From T3Sed10-241 sp036751905 (GTDB taxonomy: Bacteria > Bacteroidota > Bacteroidia > Flavobacteriales_D > Cryomorphaceae): a stretch of 64,000 nt of DNA. The position numbers and the translations under genes were made by a program. Below, in pieces: positions 1 to 8,261 of the stretch; position 1 is the first letter of the stretch; every line of letters begins with the position of its first letter. The stretch is from assembly GCA_036751905.1 (NCBI GenBank), contig DAIOTP010000003.1, positions 3,773-67,772 on the forward strand, in the 5' to 3' direction. The notes beneath the pieces are model-generated. The model had not been told where the DNA came from and searched no databases. It worked only from the letters and a program-made list of their open reading frames with translations.

Positions 1-2273
1 GCGATGATTTTGCACATGCCCTCGCTATGGGGAATGACTCACTGCTTTATATAGCAGGCCATACGCTCAGCAGCACAGGTTTAGGTGGTCTGGGATTCTT
101 GCAGAATGAGTATTCCGGAGGTGAGGATGGATTCGTCTCCAGGACTTCGTTGGAGCTTTTCTACGCTGCAACAGGTTTTGTAGGGGCCGATGGCGACCAA
201 AGGCTCACCGGCGTGGTGGCCGATTCATCAGGGATTTATTTGGCTGGATATACCACGGCACCAATGGCCTATGCTGATACGTCGAGCCACCAGGCTGAAC
301 TCTCGGGAGCCAGTGATGGATTCATCTTATCAGTCGACTATTGGTACCAACCCCGCTGGTTTACTTACCTTGGTGGCGAAGGTGATGATGTGGTCAATGG
401 AATCAGCATAGACCAAAGTGGAGAGGTATTCGTGGTGGGTACTACCCACTCCGACGCCCAGATTGATGAGCCCGACTCTACCGGGGTGTCGCAAACCTCG
501 CACCAAGGCAATGGTGACGCTTTCGTGATGCGCTTCAGCAAGCATGGCGAAAAAATTTGGGGCAGATACCACGGCGGCATGGAAGCAGAGCAAGGCCTCA
601 CGCTTGCGGCATTTGGCGTGACAGCCATCTTTTTTGGCGGAAGCACACATTCCCTCCATGATATGACTGCCGCCAACGGCACCTACAGTGAGTTGCATCA
701 GGAGATGTACAGCGGTGGTGGTGACGGCTTTTTGGCTAGAATTACCCAAATGCGCAGCACACCGGCAGCCTTTTGCAATCCGGGATCTGCAAAATCTGCC
801 TACAATTCAAACTACAACGCACCGCCATCATTGGGCTTTTGCATTGGCGACAGCCTGCAAATCAGTGTGGCCGGCGGTTGCCTCGGTTGGGGTGCTCAAT
901 GGATTTGGTACGAGGGCGACTGCGGTGTAACCGATGCATACATTGGCGAAGGCGAAAGCATTTGGGTGTCGCCACAGCAAACTACTACCTATTATGTGCG
1001 CGCTGAAAGCGTGGATTATGTGTCTTCATGTACCTCGGCCATGGTATTCGTTGACTTGCCTCCTACCGCGATTGCTTTCGCAGATCCAGATACCGCTTGT
1101 GCGGGAACGAGCATCCAGATGAGTGCAGCCGGAGCCAATAATTACAGCTGGAGCGGGCCACTTGGCTTTACTTCAATAAGCCAGAATCCACTTCTCGACA
1201 GCCTTCATGTTGGTATGGGCGGCTCCTACACCGTATTGGCCTCCACCCAATTTGGTTGCGTCGATACGGCAGTGGTAAGCATACACATACTTCCTTCACC
1301 CCAAATAAGTCTGAGCGGTACGGCACCATCCTGCCCAGGCTTTGATGATGGCAGTGCTATCGCCGCTTCCGTTGCACCAGGCATAGCTTACCTATGGCCC
1401 CACAGTGGAAGCACAATTCCTATGGCAATCAATCTTCAAGCTGGGAGTTACACCGCATTAGGAACCGATGAGAACGGCTGTAAAGGAAGCGCAAGCATCA
1501 CCCTAAACGACCCCGAGAGCCCAACTGACAGCATTGCGGTCATTCCCGCCTATTGCGACCAACGCAATGGTGCCCTGGAGATTATATTTGGTGAAGGCAA
1601 TGCGCCTTTCGAAGTGATGTGGAGTCCTGGAGACTTTGAGGGCCCTGCCATTGTCAACTTGGGCGAAGGCAACTACACTGCGCTGATTACCGATGCCAAT
1701 GGCTGCTTGTTTTCTTCGACGGCTAATGTACCACATCTCGGTTTTTTTACCGCCAGCATCACGCCCGCTGACTCGCTGTACCTGGAGANNNNNNNNNNGG
1801 TCCTTGGGGTGCAGATATCTCCCAACATACCCCAGGCCGATCTGAGCTACGCGTGGCTACCAGCGGAGGGCTTAAACTGCAGCGATTGCCCTAACCCCAT
1901 TGCCAATCCCGATACCACCGGAAGCTACAGCGTTATGGTAACCAGTATTTACGGATGCAGCGCAAGTGACACCCTCTTCATAGAAAGAGAACGGGTACTC
2001 AGCCGACCTTTCATTCCAACAGTTTTTTCGCCGAACAATGACGGGCTCAATGACCAACTCTGTGTGCTAAGCAACAGGATAGTAACCATGCAACTGGAAA
2101 TCTATAACCGCTTCGGTCAACGCGTATTCGAAAGCAAGGACCAAGGCAATTGTTGGGATGGCACCTACAATGGCAGTCCGGTTGAGGGTGGCGCTTACGT
2201 ATTCAATCTACAAGTATCATTGGATGATGGTGAGGCCTGGCACCACCGCGGCAATTTAAGCGTGGTGCGCTGA
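1..2273 (+). CDS. T9SS surface protein with gliding-motility C-terminal (CHU_C) domain, 5' partial
   Basis: The frame is open from base 3, before the first ATG at 27, so the gene starts upstream of the window. The N-terminal part has beta-propeller repeats of the SBBP type (recurring GVVADSSGIYLAGYTT-like units). Next come Ig/PKD-like modules and SprB-like repeats with a TDENGC or TDANGC pattern. The last 90 residues form a CHU_C domain, seen in FIPTVFSPNNDGLND, IYNRFGQRVFES and WDGTYNG. That domain marks type B T9SS cargo displayed on the surface in adhesion or gliding. A PorP/SprF partner follows after 9 bases. A 10-N gap lies inside the gene, and the frame is the same on both sides. The ligand is unknown. 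Confidence 0.88.
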   Translation, partial: DDFAHALAMGNDSLLYIAGHTLSSTGLGGLGFLQNEYSGGEDGFVSRTSLELFYAATGFVGADGDQRLTGVVADSSGIYLAGYTTAPMAYADTSSHQAELSGASDGFILSVDYWYQPRWFTYLGGEGDDVVNGISIDQSGEVFVVGTTHSDAQIDEPDSTGVSQTSHQGNGDAFVMRFSKHGEKIWGRYHGGMEAEQGLTLAAFGVTAIFFGGSTHSLHDMTAANGTYSELHQEMYSGGGDGFLARITQMRSTPAAFCNPGSAKSAYNSNYNAPPSLGFCIGDSLQISVAGGCLGWGAQWIWYEGDCGVTDAYIGEGESIWVSPQQTTTYYVRAESVDYVSSCTSAMVFVDLPPTAIAFADPDTACAGTSIQMSAAGANNYSWSGPLGFTSISQNPLLDSLHVGMGGSYTVLASTQFGCVDTAVVSIHILPSPQISLSGTAPSCPGFDDGSAIAASVAPGIAYLWPHSGSTIPMAINLQAGSYTALGTDENGCKGSASITLNDPESPTDSIAVIPAYCDQRNGALEIIFGEGNAPFEVMWSPGDFEGPAIVNLGEGNYTALITDANGCLFSSTANVPHLGFFTASITPADSLYLEXXXXVLGVQISPNIPQADLSYAWLPAEGLNCSDCPNPIANPDTTGSYSVMVTSIYGCSASDTLFIERERVLSRPFIPTVFSPNNDGLNDQLCVLSNRIVTMQLEIYNRFGQRVFESKDQGNCWDGTYNGSPVEGGAYVFNLQVSLDDGEAWHHRGNLSVVR
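1789..1798. other. Assembly gap (10 N) inside the CHU_C-domain gene
   Basis: Ten N. The reading frame agrees on both sides, so the gap adds no visible frameshift, but its true length is unknown because 10 N is a common placeholder. Confidence 0.95.
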
Positions 2274-2282
2274 GCATAGATT

Positions 2283-3326
2283 GTGATCAACTTTCTGAAT
2301 TATACAAAGCCATGGCAACTGTTGCTTTACACTTTGGTATTATTACCTAAAGTACTTGGCGCCCAAGATCCATTTTTCACCCAAGTGGCATTCCTACCCA
2401 TGCACCTCAACCCTGCACTAAGCGGCAATGAAGGAGGCATAAGGGCGGGTGCCGCTTACCGCACCCAATGGAAGGCGTTGGGCGTTCCCTTCAGTACGCG
2501 TTGCGTAAGCTTCGATGCTGGCTTAGGGAAATCTGAAAAAAAAGGGCGACCCGACAATTCTCCGGCCAAAGGGCTCGGCATCGGTGCTTTTTTCCTCAAT
2601 GACCGCGGTGGTGATCCTGAATTTACCACCAACCAGTTCAATGCTTCATTAGCGTACAAGCTACAAGCCGGAGCAGCAAGTTACTTCAGTGTAGGGCTTA
2701 ATACGGGTTTCGACCAGCGCAGCGTCGACGTGGCCAATGGCCAATGGGCCAGCCAGTACAATGGCATTCAGTTTGACCCGGGACTGGCTAGTGGAGAGGC
2801 ATTTGGCAATGACCGGGTAGGCACACTACACACTGGGGCAGGGGTATCTTTCGGCTGGATGCAGAATAAGGGATCGGTCCGAAGCCCACGGCATTTGGGG
2901 ATTGAAGGTGGCATTGCCGCCTTTCAATTGGGCAGTGTGGAGGTGATACGCTCGCCTACCTTGCAATACGGATTTCCTGTTCGGTACATAGCACACATCA
3001 GCGCACGCGTCGATATAGGCAACGATGGTTTCGGAATCGATCCGATGTTGTACTACCTCCAACAGGGCCCTTTTCAAATGCTGATGAGTGGATGCTATTT
3101 CCGCTATGCTATCATTGAGGGCAATGATTTTGCCAGCAATGCCCAGCGGCTGGATGCAGCAGTTGGCATATTTCTCCGCAACACCAATGCGCTTGCAGTT
3201 AGCACCAAACTAAATTGGGGAAGCTACGGCCTCGCCATAAGCTACGATATGGGCATAGGGCCTATCACCAACAAAATGCCCCATTTGGGTGCCTTTGAAC
3301 TGGCCTTGCTCTGGCATATGCCATAG
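2283..3326 (+). CDS. PorP/SprF family type IX secretion membrane protein
   Basis: This 347-residue outer-membrane beta-barrel protein starts with GTG and carries a hydrophobic signal segment ending near VLGAQ. The mature N-terminus (QDPFFTQVAFLPMHLNPALSG, then YRTQWKALG) is the PorP/SprF signature. Proteins of this family are thought to help export or anchor one particular CHU_C-type cargo. The gene starts 9 bases after such a cargo gene, so the two are very probably co-transcribed partners. This is likely a cargo-specific paralogue rather than the core PorP of the T9SS machine. Confidence 0.87.
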   Translation: MINFLNYTKPWQLLLYTLVLLPKVLGAQDPFFTQVAFLPMHLNPALSGNEGGIRAGAAYRTQWKALGVPFSTRCVSFDAGLGKSEKKGRPDNSPAKGLGIGAFFLNDRGGDPEFTTNQFNASLAYKLQAGAASYFSVGLNTGFDQRSVDVANGQWASQYNGIQFDPGLASGEAFGNDRVGTLHTGAGVSFGWMQNKGSVRSPRHLGIEGGIAAFQLGSVEVIRSPTLQYGFPVRYIAHISARVDIGNDGFGIDPMLYYLQQGPFQMLMSGCYFRYAIIEGNDFASNAQRLDAAVGIFLRNTNALAVSTKLNWGSYGLAISYDMGIGPITNKMPHLGAFELALLWHMP

Positions 3327-3332
3327 GCTGCC

Positions 3333-3340
3333 TACCTTTG
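3333..3340 (+). promoter_or_regulatory. Bacteroidota -7 promoter element TACCTTTG
   Basis: Exact TAnnTTTG match right after the PorP/SprF stop and 19 bases before the ATG at 3360. Confidence 0.55.
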
Positions 3341-3359
3341 TGGCAAATGCATTGAGTCC

Positions 3360-3992
3360 ATGTACATCCCTCCTCATTTTAAGCTCGTTGATCAAGTTGA
3401 TGCCCTTAAGTTCATGCGCGCCTACCCATTCGGAATATTGGTTAGCGCTGCAAATAACCGTCCTCTTGCCACGCACATTCCATTCATTTTTGCGGAAGCA
3501 AGAGGCACGCACAAGGCTTTGCGCATCCAATCGCACCTTGCAGCGGCTAATGCACAGGTGGAAGCACTAACCGATGGCCCACTCCTTTGCATATTCAGCG
3601 AACCCCATGCCTACATAAGTCCCAGCCTGTACAACCGCATAGAGAATGTTCCCACCTGGAATTATGTGGCGGTACATGCTTACGGTCTGGCCCGGGTGAT
3701 GACCGGACGCAGTGAAAAAATTGCTTTGCTTGAAGCGATGATCGAGGTATTCGAGCCTGCATACAAAACCCACTGGGCGGCCATGCTTGCAAGCGGCAGC
3801 AGGTATGTGGAGGAAAACCTGCATGAGCTTTGCGCCTTTGAAATTGAGGTAACCGAGCTGCAGGCAGCCGCAAAATTAAGCCAAAACAAAAGCGCTGAGG
3901 AGCGCGAACGCATTGCCAGTCACTTATCCGCTTGCAAAGATGACGCCTCCCGTGATTTGGCAGCCTACATGAACCGCATAAGCGGCAAATAA
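3360..3992 (+). CDS. PaiB-like FMN-binding protein
   Basis: A 210-residue soluble protein of the PaiB family (FMN-binding split barrel). It shows the typical opening MYIPPHFKL, then ATHIPFIF, and later YISPSLY with NVPTWNYVAVHAYG. Bacillus PaiB is a negative regulator of sporulation and protease genes, but in other bacteria the role is open and may be that of a flavin-binding enzyme. The gene has its own -7 element and stands alone between the T9SS pair and batA. The family call is firm; the physiological role is not. Confidence 0.85.
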   Translation: MYIPPHFKLVDQVDALKFMRAYPFGILVSAANNRPLATHIPFIFAEARGTHKALRIQSHLAAANAQVEALTDGPLLCIFSEPHAYISPSLYNRIENVPTWNYVAVHAYGLARVMTGRSEKIALLEAMIEVFEPAYKTHWAAMLASGSRYVEENLHELCAFEIEVTELQAAAKLSQNKSAEERERIASHLSACKDDASRDLAAYMNRISGK

Positions 3993-4039
3993 GCCAAATA
4001 CCTCCCAAAAGGGTACAGCGCATATTCAAAGCCTTGCGC

Positions 4040-4047
4040 TATCTTTG
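4040..4047 (+). promoter_or_regulatory. Bacteroidota -7 promoter element TATCTTTG, leaderless spacing
   Basis: Exact TAnnTTTG match ending only 7 bases before the ATG at 4055. Transcription would begin at or within a few bases of the start codon. This also rules out the TTG at 4034 as the start, since it lies upstream of the element. Confidence 0.6.
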
Positions 4048-4054
4048 CCCCTCG

Positions 4055-6109
4055 ATGGAATTGCTTTACCCCGGATTTCTTTACGCCCTCGCCGCCCTGG
4101 CCATTCCGGTGATTGTGCACCTCTTTAACTTCAGGAGGTTCAAGAAAATTCCCTTTACCAATGTTCGTTTTCTGCGTGACATCAAGCTGCAAACCCAAAG
4201 CCAGAACAAGCTCAGGCACCTGCTTATACTCCTTATGCGCCTGCTTGCCATCGCCTTTTTGGTGCTCGCATTTGCGCAACCCTTCATTCCTGAGGGGGAT
4301 GTAAACACAGGATCTGCACGCAGAAATGTGTCCATTTTTGTGGACAACAGCTTTAGTATGGAAGGTGAAAGCAGCGCGGGCGCGCTGATCGAAGTGGCCA
4401 AAAATCGGGCCATTGATATCGCCATGGCCTTCGACCCATCCGATCGGTTTCAATTGTTGAGTCAGGATTTTGAAGGCAAGCACCAACGCTTGGTAAGCCG
4501 TGAAGTATTCGTGGACTTGGTGCAAGAATTGGAGCTCAGCCCACAGTCGCACAGCCTTGAAGAAATTTACAGCCGACAAACCGACCTATTGCACAATGCT
4601 GACAACAAAAGTTCAGGGGAGGCATTCATCATCTCTGATTTTCAAAGAAGCCGTTACAATCCTGAAATGCTGCGGCCTGACAGCAGTTTGAAAGTTTCAC
4701 TTGTAGTACTGGAACGCAGTGAAACAGACAATCTTTATATCGACTCAGTATGGTTTGACAGCCCCGTCCGCAAGCTCAACGACAGTGAGCAACTGCACGT
4801 GAGGGTGGTCAACACCGGAAATGAAAATGTGGAAAAACTCCCTGTGCGGCTCGAAGTCAATGGAACTCAACGCGCCATAGGCAGTGTGGATGTAAGCGGA
4901 AAAGGTACCGCCATCGCCAACTTAGAGTATCTGCACGAGGAGCCTGGTATACAGCAAGCTGTGGTGAGTATACAGGACAGTCCTGTGAGCTATGACGATA
5001 CCTGGTACTTCGCTTATGAAGTGTATCAGGACATCAATATTTTAGGCATTCTGCCCTCTCTGGGTGTGAATGATCCGCTGCAGCGGCTTTTCGCCCGTGA
5101 CTCGGTGTACCGCTACACGGCAGTGAGCGCCCGCAATGTGGATTACTCAACCATGGCCACATACCGTCTTGTGGTGCTCAATGGATTGGAGGAGATACCC
5201 AGCGGCCTTGCAGCTGAACTGCGCACCTTTACGGAAAATGGGGGCAGTGTATGGCTTATCCCTTCTGCGCAAGCAGAGCTGGCTTCCTACAATGCCTTTC
5301 TGAACAGTTTCGGCTTGCGTTCTTTCGCGCCTTTGCGTCAAGCCGAAGAGCGTGTACGCACCCTCAATGCCGAACACCCCTTATACCGTGATATTTTTGA
5401 AAGCATCCCGCGCAATGTAGATTTGCCGCAAGCAAAGCAGTATTATCCAATGGCGCTGAGCGCTTCGGGCGATGCATTGATGACCCTCTCTGGTGGCAAC
5501 ACTTTTCTTTCCGCCTACAGCGTAGAGCGCGGGAAGCTCTATATACTCGCCGCAGCGCTCGATGCCACCCACAGCAATTTTTCCCGACATGCGCTCTTTG
5601 TGGCTACAGCATTGCGTATTGCAGAAATGAGCCAAAGCACTGCGCTGCTCAGCATTACCATGCATCCCGAAGCTTACTTTAGCATTCCGGCTGAAAATCG
5701 ACTCGCCGATGGAAGCCTTCGGCTTACCAACTCAACTGCCGGAGTTGACATCATCCCTACCGCAAGCCTGCGCGATGGGCAGTACCTCATCAGTCCGGGC
5801 CCCGATGTACGGAAGGCAGGGCTGTACGCACTCAAGCGCAATGATGATTTGCTGAGCGCTGTAGGAATCAATTACCCCAGAGAAGAGAGCGACTTGGCCT
5901 CCCGCAGTCGGTCCGAACTTCAGGACGCACTCAACGAAGCAGGCATTACTGCTGTAAAAATATTCGATGGCAATGATGCATCCCTTGCAAGGGAAATAGC
6001 GCTTGCAAGCAGCGGCCGCCCGCTCTGGAAAATCTGCCTAATTTTGGCGCTGGCATTCCTTTTGGCTGAGCAATTGCTCATACGTTTCCGCAAACCCTTG
6101 GCAGCATGA
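4055..6109 (+). CDS. BatA/vWA domain membrane protein
   Basis: The protein opens with MELLYPGFLYALAALAIPVI and NFRRFKKIPFTNVRFL, the double-transmembrane BatA N-terminus. A von Willebrand A domain follows, with a MIDAS-like motif DNSFSM near residue 105. A large periplasmic or extracytoplasmic region comes next, and the protein ends in one transmembrane helix (PLWKICLILALAFLLAEQLL) with a short basic tail. Bat proteins are linked to stress tolerance and envelope integrity, and the exact function is unsettled. The ATG at 4055 fits both the family start and the promoter. The gene overlaps the next one by 4 bases (ATGA), so the two are translationally coupled. Confidence 0.87.
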   Translation: MELLYPGFLYALAALAIPVIVHLFNFRRFKKIPFTNVRFLRDIKLQTQSQNKLRHLLILLMRLLAIAFLVLAFAQPFIPEGDVNTGSARRNVSIFVDNSFSMEGESSAGALIEVAKNRAIDIAMAFDPSDRFQLLSQDFEGKHQRLVSREVFVDLVQELELSPQSHSLEEIYSRQTDLLHNADNKSSGEAFIISDFQRSRYNPEMLRPDSSLKVSLVVLERSETDNLYIDSVWFDSPVRKLNDSEQLHVRVVNTGNENVEKLPVRLEVNGTQRAIGSVDVSGKGTAIANLEYLHEEPGIQQAVVSIQDSPVSYDDTWYFAYEVYQDINILGILPSLGVNDPLQRLFARDSVYRYTAVSARNVDYSTMATYRLVVLNGLEEIPSGLAAELRTFTENGGSVWLIPSAQAELASYNAFLNSFGLRSFAPLRQAEERVRTLNAEHPLYRDIFESIPRNVDLPQAKQYYPMALSASGDALMTLSGGNTFLSAYSVERGKLYILAAALDATHSNFSRHALFVATALRIAEMSQSTALLSITMHPEAYFSIPAENRLADGSLRLTNSTAGVDIIPTASLRDGQYLISPGPDVRKAGLYALKRNDDLLSAVGINYPREESDLASRSRSELQDALNEAGITAVKIFDGNDASLAREIALASSGRPLWKICLILALAFLLAEQLLIRFRKPLAA

Positions 6110-7383
6110 ATATTCTGATAAAACAGGCCACCCTCATTGACAAGCGCCACCCCGACAATGGTGCTCTGCGTGACCTGCTTATTGAGGATGGAACCATCAC
6201 CCAAATGGCTTCACACCTCAAAGCTGATGCCGATGTGGTTGTGGCCGAAGATGGCCTTTGTGTTTCCGTTGGCTGGATGGATATGCGCGCCAACTTTCGC
6301 GATCCCGGGCATGAGCACAAAGAGAACCTGCAAAGCGGTATGAAGGCTGCCGCAGCAGGCGGCTTTACTGCAGTGGGGCTTAGCCCCGAAACGATGCCCG
6401 CGGTTGACAACAAAAGCGCCATAGCATACCTCCTCGGCCACTGCCAGCAAGGCCAGGTGGAATTGGTGCCTGTGGGAGCAGCAAGCAAGGCACTCAAAGG
6501 TGAGACGCTCGCTGAAATGTACGACATGTACCTCGCTGGTGCCAAAGCCTTTGGTGATGGCAAGCGCTCCATACAAACCGCGGGATTGCTACAGCGTGCC
6601 CTGCTTTACAGCAAAAACTTTGGTGTGCCAATACTGCACTTTCCATATGATGAAAGCCTGCACCCCGGAGGACAGATGCACGAAGGAATTGCCTCCACCC
6701 ATTTGGGCATGAAAGGTATACCTTCTATAGCTGAAACACTCGTTGTACAACGCGATCTACAACTCTTGGGCTATACGGAAGGGCGCCTGCATCTTGGTCC
6801 GCTCAGCACCGCCGAGGCTGTGGCCATGGTGCACGAAGGCCGCAGCAATGGCCTCAAAATCACCTGCGAAACTACGGCTGCCCACTTGGCATACACCGAT
6901 GAATCCATCCAAAACTTCGACAGTCAGTACAAAGTGCTGCCGCCGCTGCGCGATGAGGCCAACAGGCAGGCATTGCTCACAGCCCTAAAGTTGGGTCAGA
7001 TTCAGGCAATAAGCTCTGACCACAGCCCTGAAGACGAAGAACATAAAAAGCTGGAATTTGATTTTGCTGCCTTCGGTACGGCGGGTATTGAGTCCTTCTT
7101 TTGCTTATTAATGAAGGCCGTGGGAACGAGTATGCCCTTGCATGATTTGATAGCGACATTCAGCCTCCACCCCAGGCAAATACTCGGCATGGAGCTTCCA
7201 GAAATCAATTTGGGAACCGCGGCGAACCTTACACTTTTTAATCCAACCGGCAGTACCACCTTTGCAGAAAATGAGGTACGCAGCCGCGCATATAATTTTG
7301 CCGAAAAGGAACTTACCCTGCCCGGCAAAGTAGTAGGAACGGTGTTCAGAGGATCGTGGCAGCCCCGAGATTGGGCAACCTAA
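6106..7383 (+). CDS. Dihydroorotase-like protein lacking metal ligands
   Basis: A 425-residue amidohydrolase-fold protein of the PyrC type, translationally coupled to batA. The usual metal-binding DxHxHFREPG reads DMRANFRDPG (residues 59-68), so both His of the HxH pair are gone. The later ligand His are also missing: HFPYDE stands in place of HCED, and LHLGPLSTA in place of LHxLHxSTA. Only an Asp in SSDHSPED is kept. A zinc-dependent hydrolase is therefore unlikely. The protein resembles non-catalytic dihydroorotase homologues that act as structural partners of aspartate transcarbamoylase in some bacteria, but no pyrB is visible here. A second homologue lies at 28389-29726. Confidence 0.83.
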   Translation: MNILIKQATLIDKRHPDNGALRDLLIEDGTITQMASHLKADADVVVAEDGLCVSVGWMDMRANFRDPGHEHKENLQSGMKAAAAGGFTAVGLSPETMPAVDNKSAIAYLLGHCQQGQVELVPVGAASKALKGETLAEMYDMYLAGAKAFGDGKRSIQTAGLLQRALLYSKNFGVPILHFPYDESLHPGGQMHEGIASTHLGMKGIPSIAETLVVQRDLQLLGYTEGRLHLGPLSTAEAVAMVHEGRSNGLKITCETTAAHLAYTDESIQNFDSQYKVLPPLRDEANRQALLTALKLGQIQAISSDHSPEDEEHKKLEFDFAAFGTAGIESFFCLLMKAVGTSMPLHDLIATFSLHPRQILGMELPEINLGTAANLTLFNPTGSTTFAENEVRSRAYNFAEKELTLPGKVVGTVFRGSWQPRDWAT

Positions 7384-8144
7384 CAATCTACTTGCAGCTC
7401 ATCGTGGGCCAAAAAGATCCCATCGGGCAGAGTTTCGCTCACCTTGCTGTGCAAGCCCATGAGGTGAGAAATATGGGTGAAATATGCCCTTTTGGGCGCC
7501 AACTCTTTTACAAAGGCAATGGCCTCGGCCAAATTGAAGTGTGAAATGTGCTCTTGAATGCGCAAGGCGTTAATTACCAGAACATCGAGCCCTTTCAACT
7601 TCGCTTTCTCTTCGGCTGCTATGGTTTTGGCATCGGTGATGTAAGCCATGTTGTCGATCCGAAAGCCCATCACTGGCATTTTGTAATGCATCACTTGAAT
7701 AGGAACGATCTGGGTACCATGAATTTCAAATGGCTCCTCATGCCCTATGGTATGCAAGTTCACTTCCGGTACTCCAGGGTATTTGTGTTCAGAAAAAACA
7801 TAGTGAAATTCACGCCTTAAGGCCTCTTGCACAGCACTTGAAGCATATACGTCGAGGGCGCGCTTGGTCTTGTAATTGAACGGGCGGATATCGTCCATAC
7901 CGGCGATGTGGTCTTTGTGCTCATGGGTGAAGAGCACTGCATGTACATTGTCGGGTTGGGCCCTGAGCATTTGCTGCCTGAAGTCGGGACCTGTGTCGAT
8001 GACGAGCGTTTGTCCGTCTACCTGCACCATGGCTGATGTTCTCAACCGCCTGTCCCTTTGATCATCCGATCTGCACACTTCACAATGACACCCTATGACT
8101 GGGATGCCTTGCGAAGTACCCGTACCCAAAAATGTAAGCTGCAT
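7380..8144 (-). CDS. MBL-fold metallo-hydrolase (PhnP / RNase Z-like group)
   Basis: A cytoplasmic beta-lactamase-fold hydrolase starting MQLTFLGTGTSQGIPV. It has the metal motif HEHKDH at residues 74-79, plus later ligands in VMHYKMP and THISHLMG and a Cys pair (CHCEVC) near residue 20 as in PhnP-type enzymes. The reaction is probably hydrolysis of a cyclic phosphodiester or related substrate, which is inference. I chose the ATG at 8144 because the family begins there and a TATCTTTG element ends 9 bases upstream. An upstream start at 8198 would add 18 residues and put the promoter inside the gene. The 3' end overlaps the convergent gene by 4 bases. Confidence 0.86.
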   Translation of the reverse strand: MQLTFLGTGTSQGIPVIGCHCEVCRSDDQRDRRLRTSAMVQVDGQTLVIDTGPDFRQQMLRAQPDNVHAVLFTHEHKDHIAGMDDIRPFNYKTKRALDVYASSAVQEALRREFHYVFSEHKYPGVPEVNLHTIGHEEPFEIHGTQIVPIQVMHYKMPVMGFRIDNMAYITDAKTIAAEEKAKLKGLDVLVINALRIQEHISHFNLAEAIAFVKELAPKRAYFTHISHLMGLHSKVSETLPDGIFLAHDELQVDC

Positions 8145-8153
8145 AGATGGCTT

Positions 8154-8161
8154 CAAAGATA
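8154..8161 (-). promoter_or_regulatory. Bacteroidota -7 promoter element TATCTTTG (minus strand)
   Basis: Exact TAnnTTTG match 9 bases upstream of the MBL hydrolase ATG. The spacing predicts a transcript with almost no leader. Confidence 0.58.
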
Positions 8162-8261
8162 GGGTTTTATATAGCCTCGTACACTTGTTAAAAAGCACGA
8201 AAAGCTTAGGGCTTTTGTAGCAAAGGGATTAACTTCGCAACGCACCAAATTCGTTTGCACA

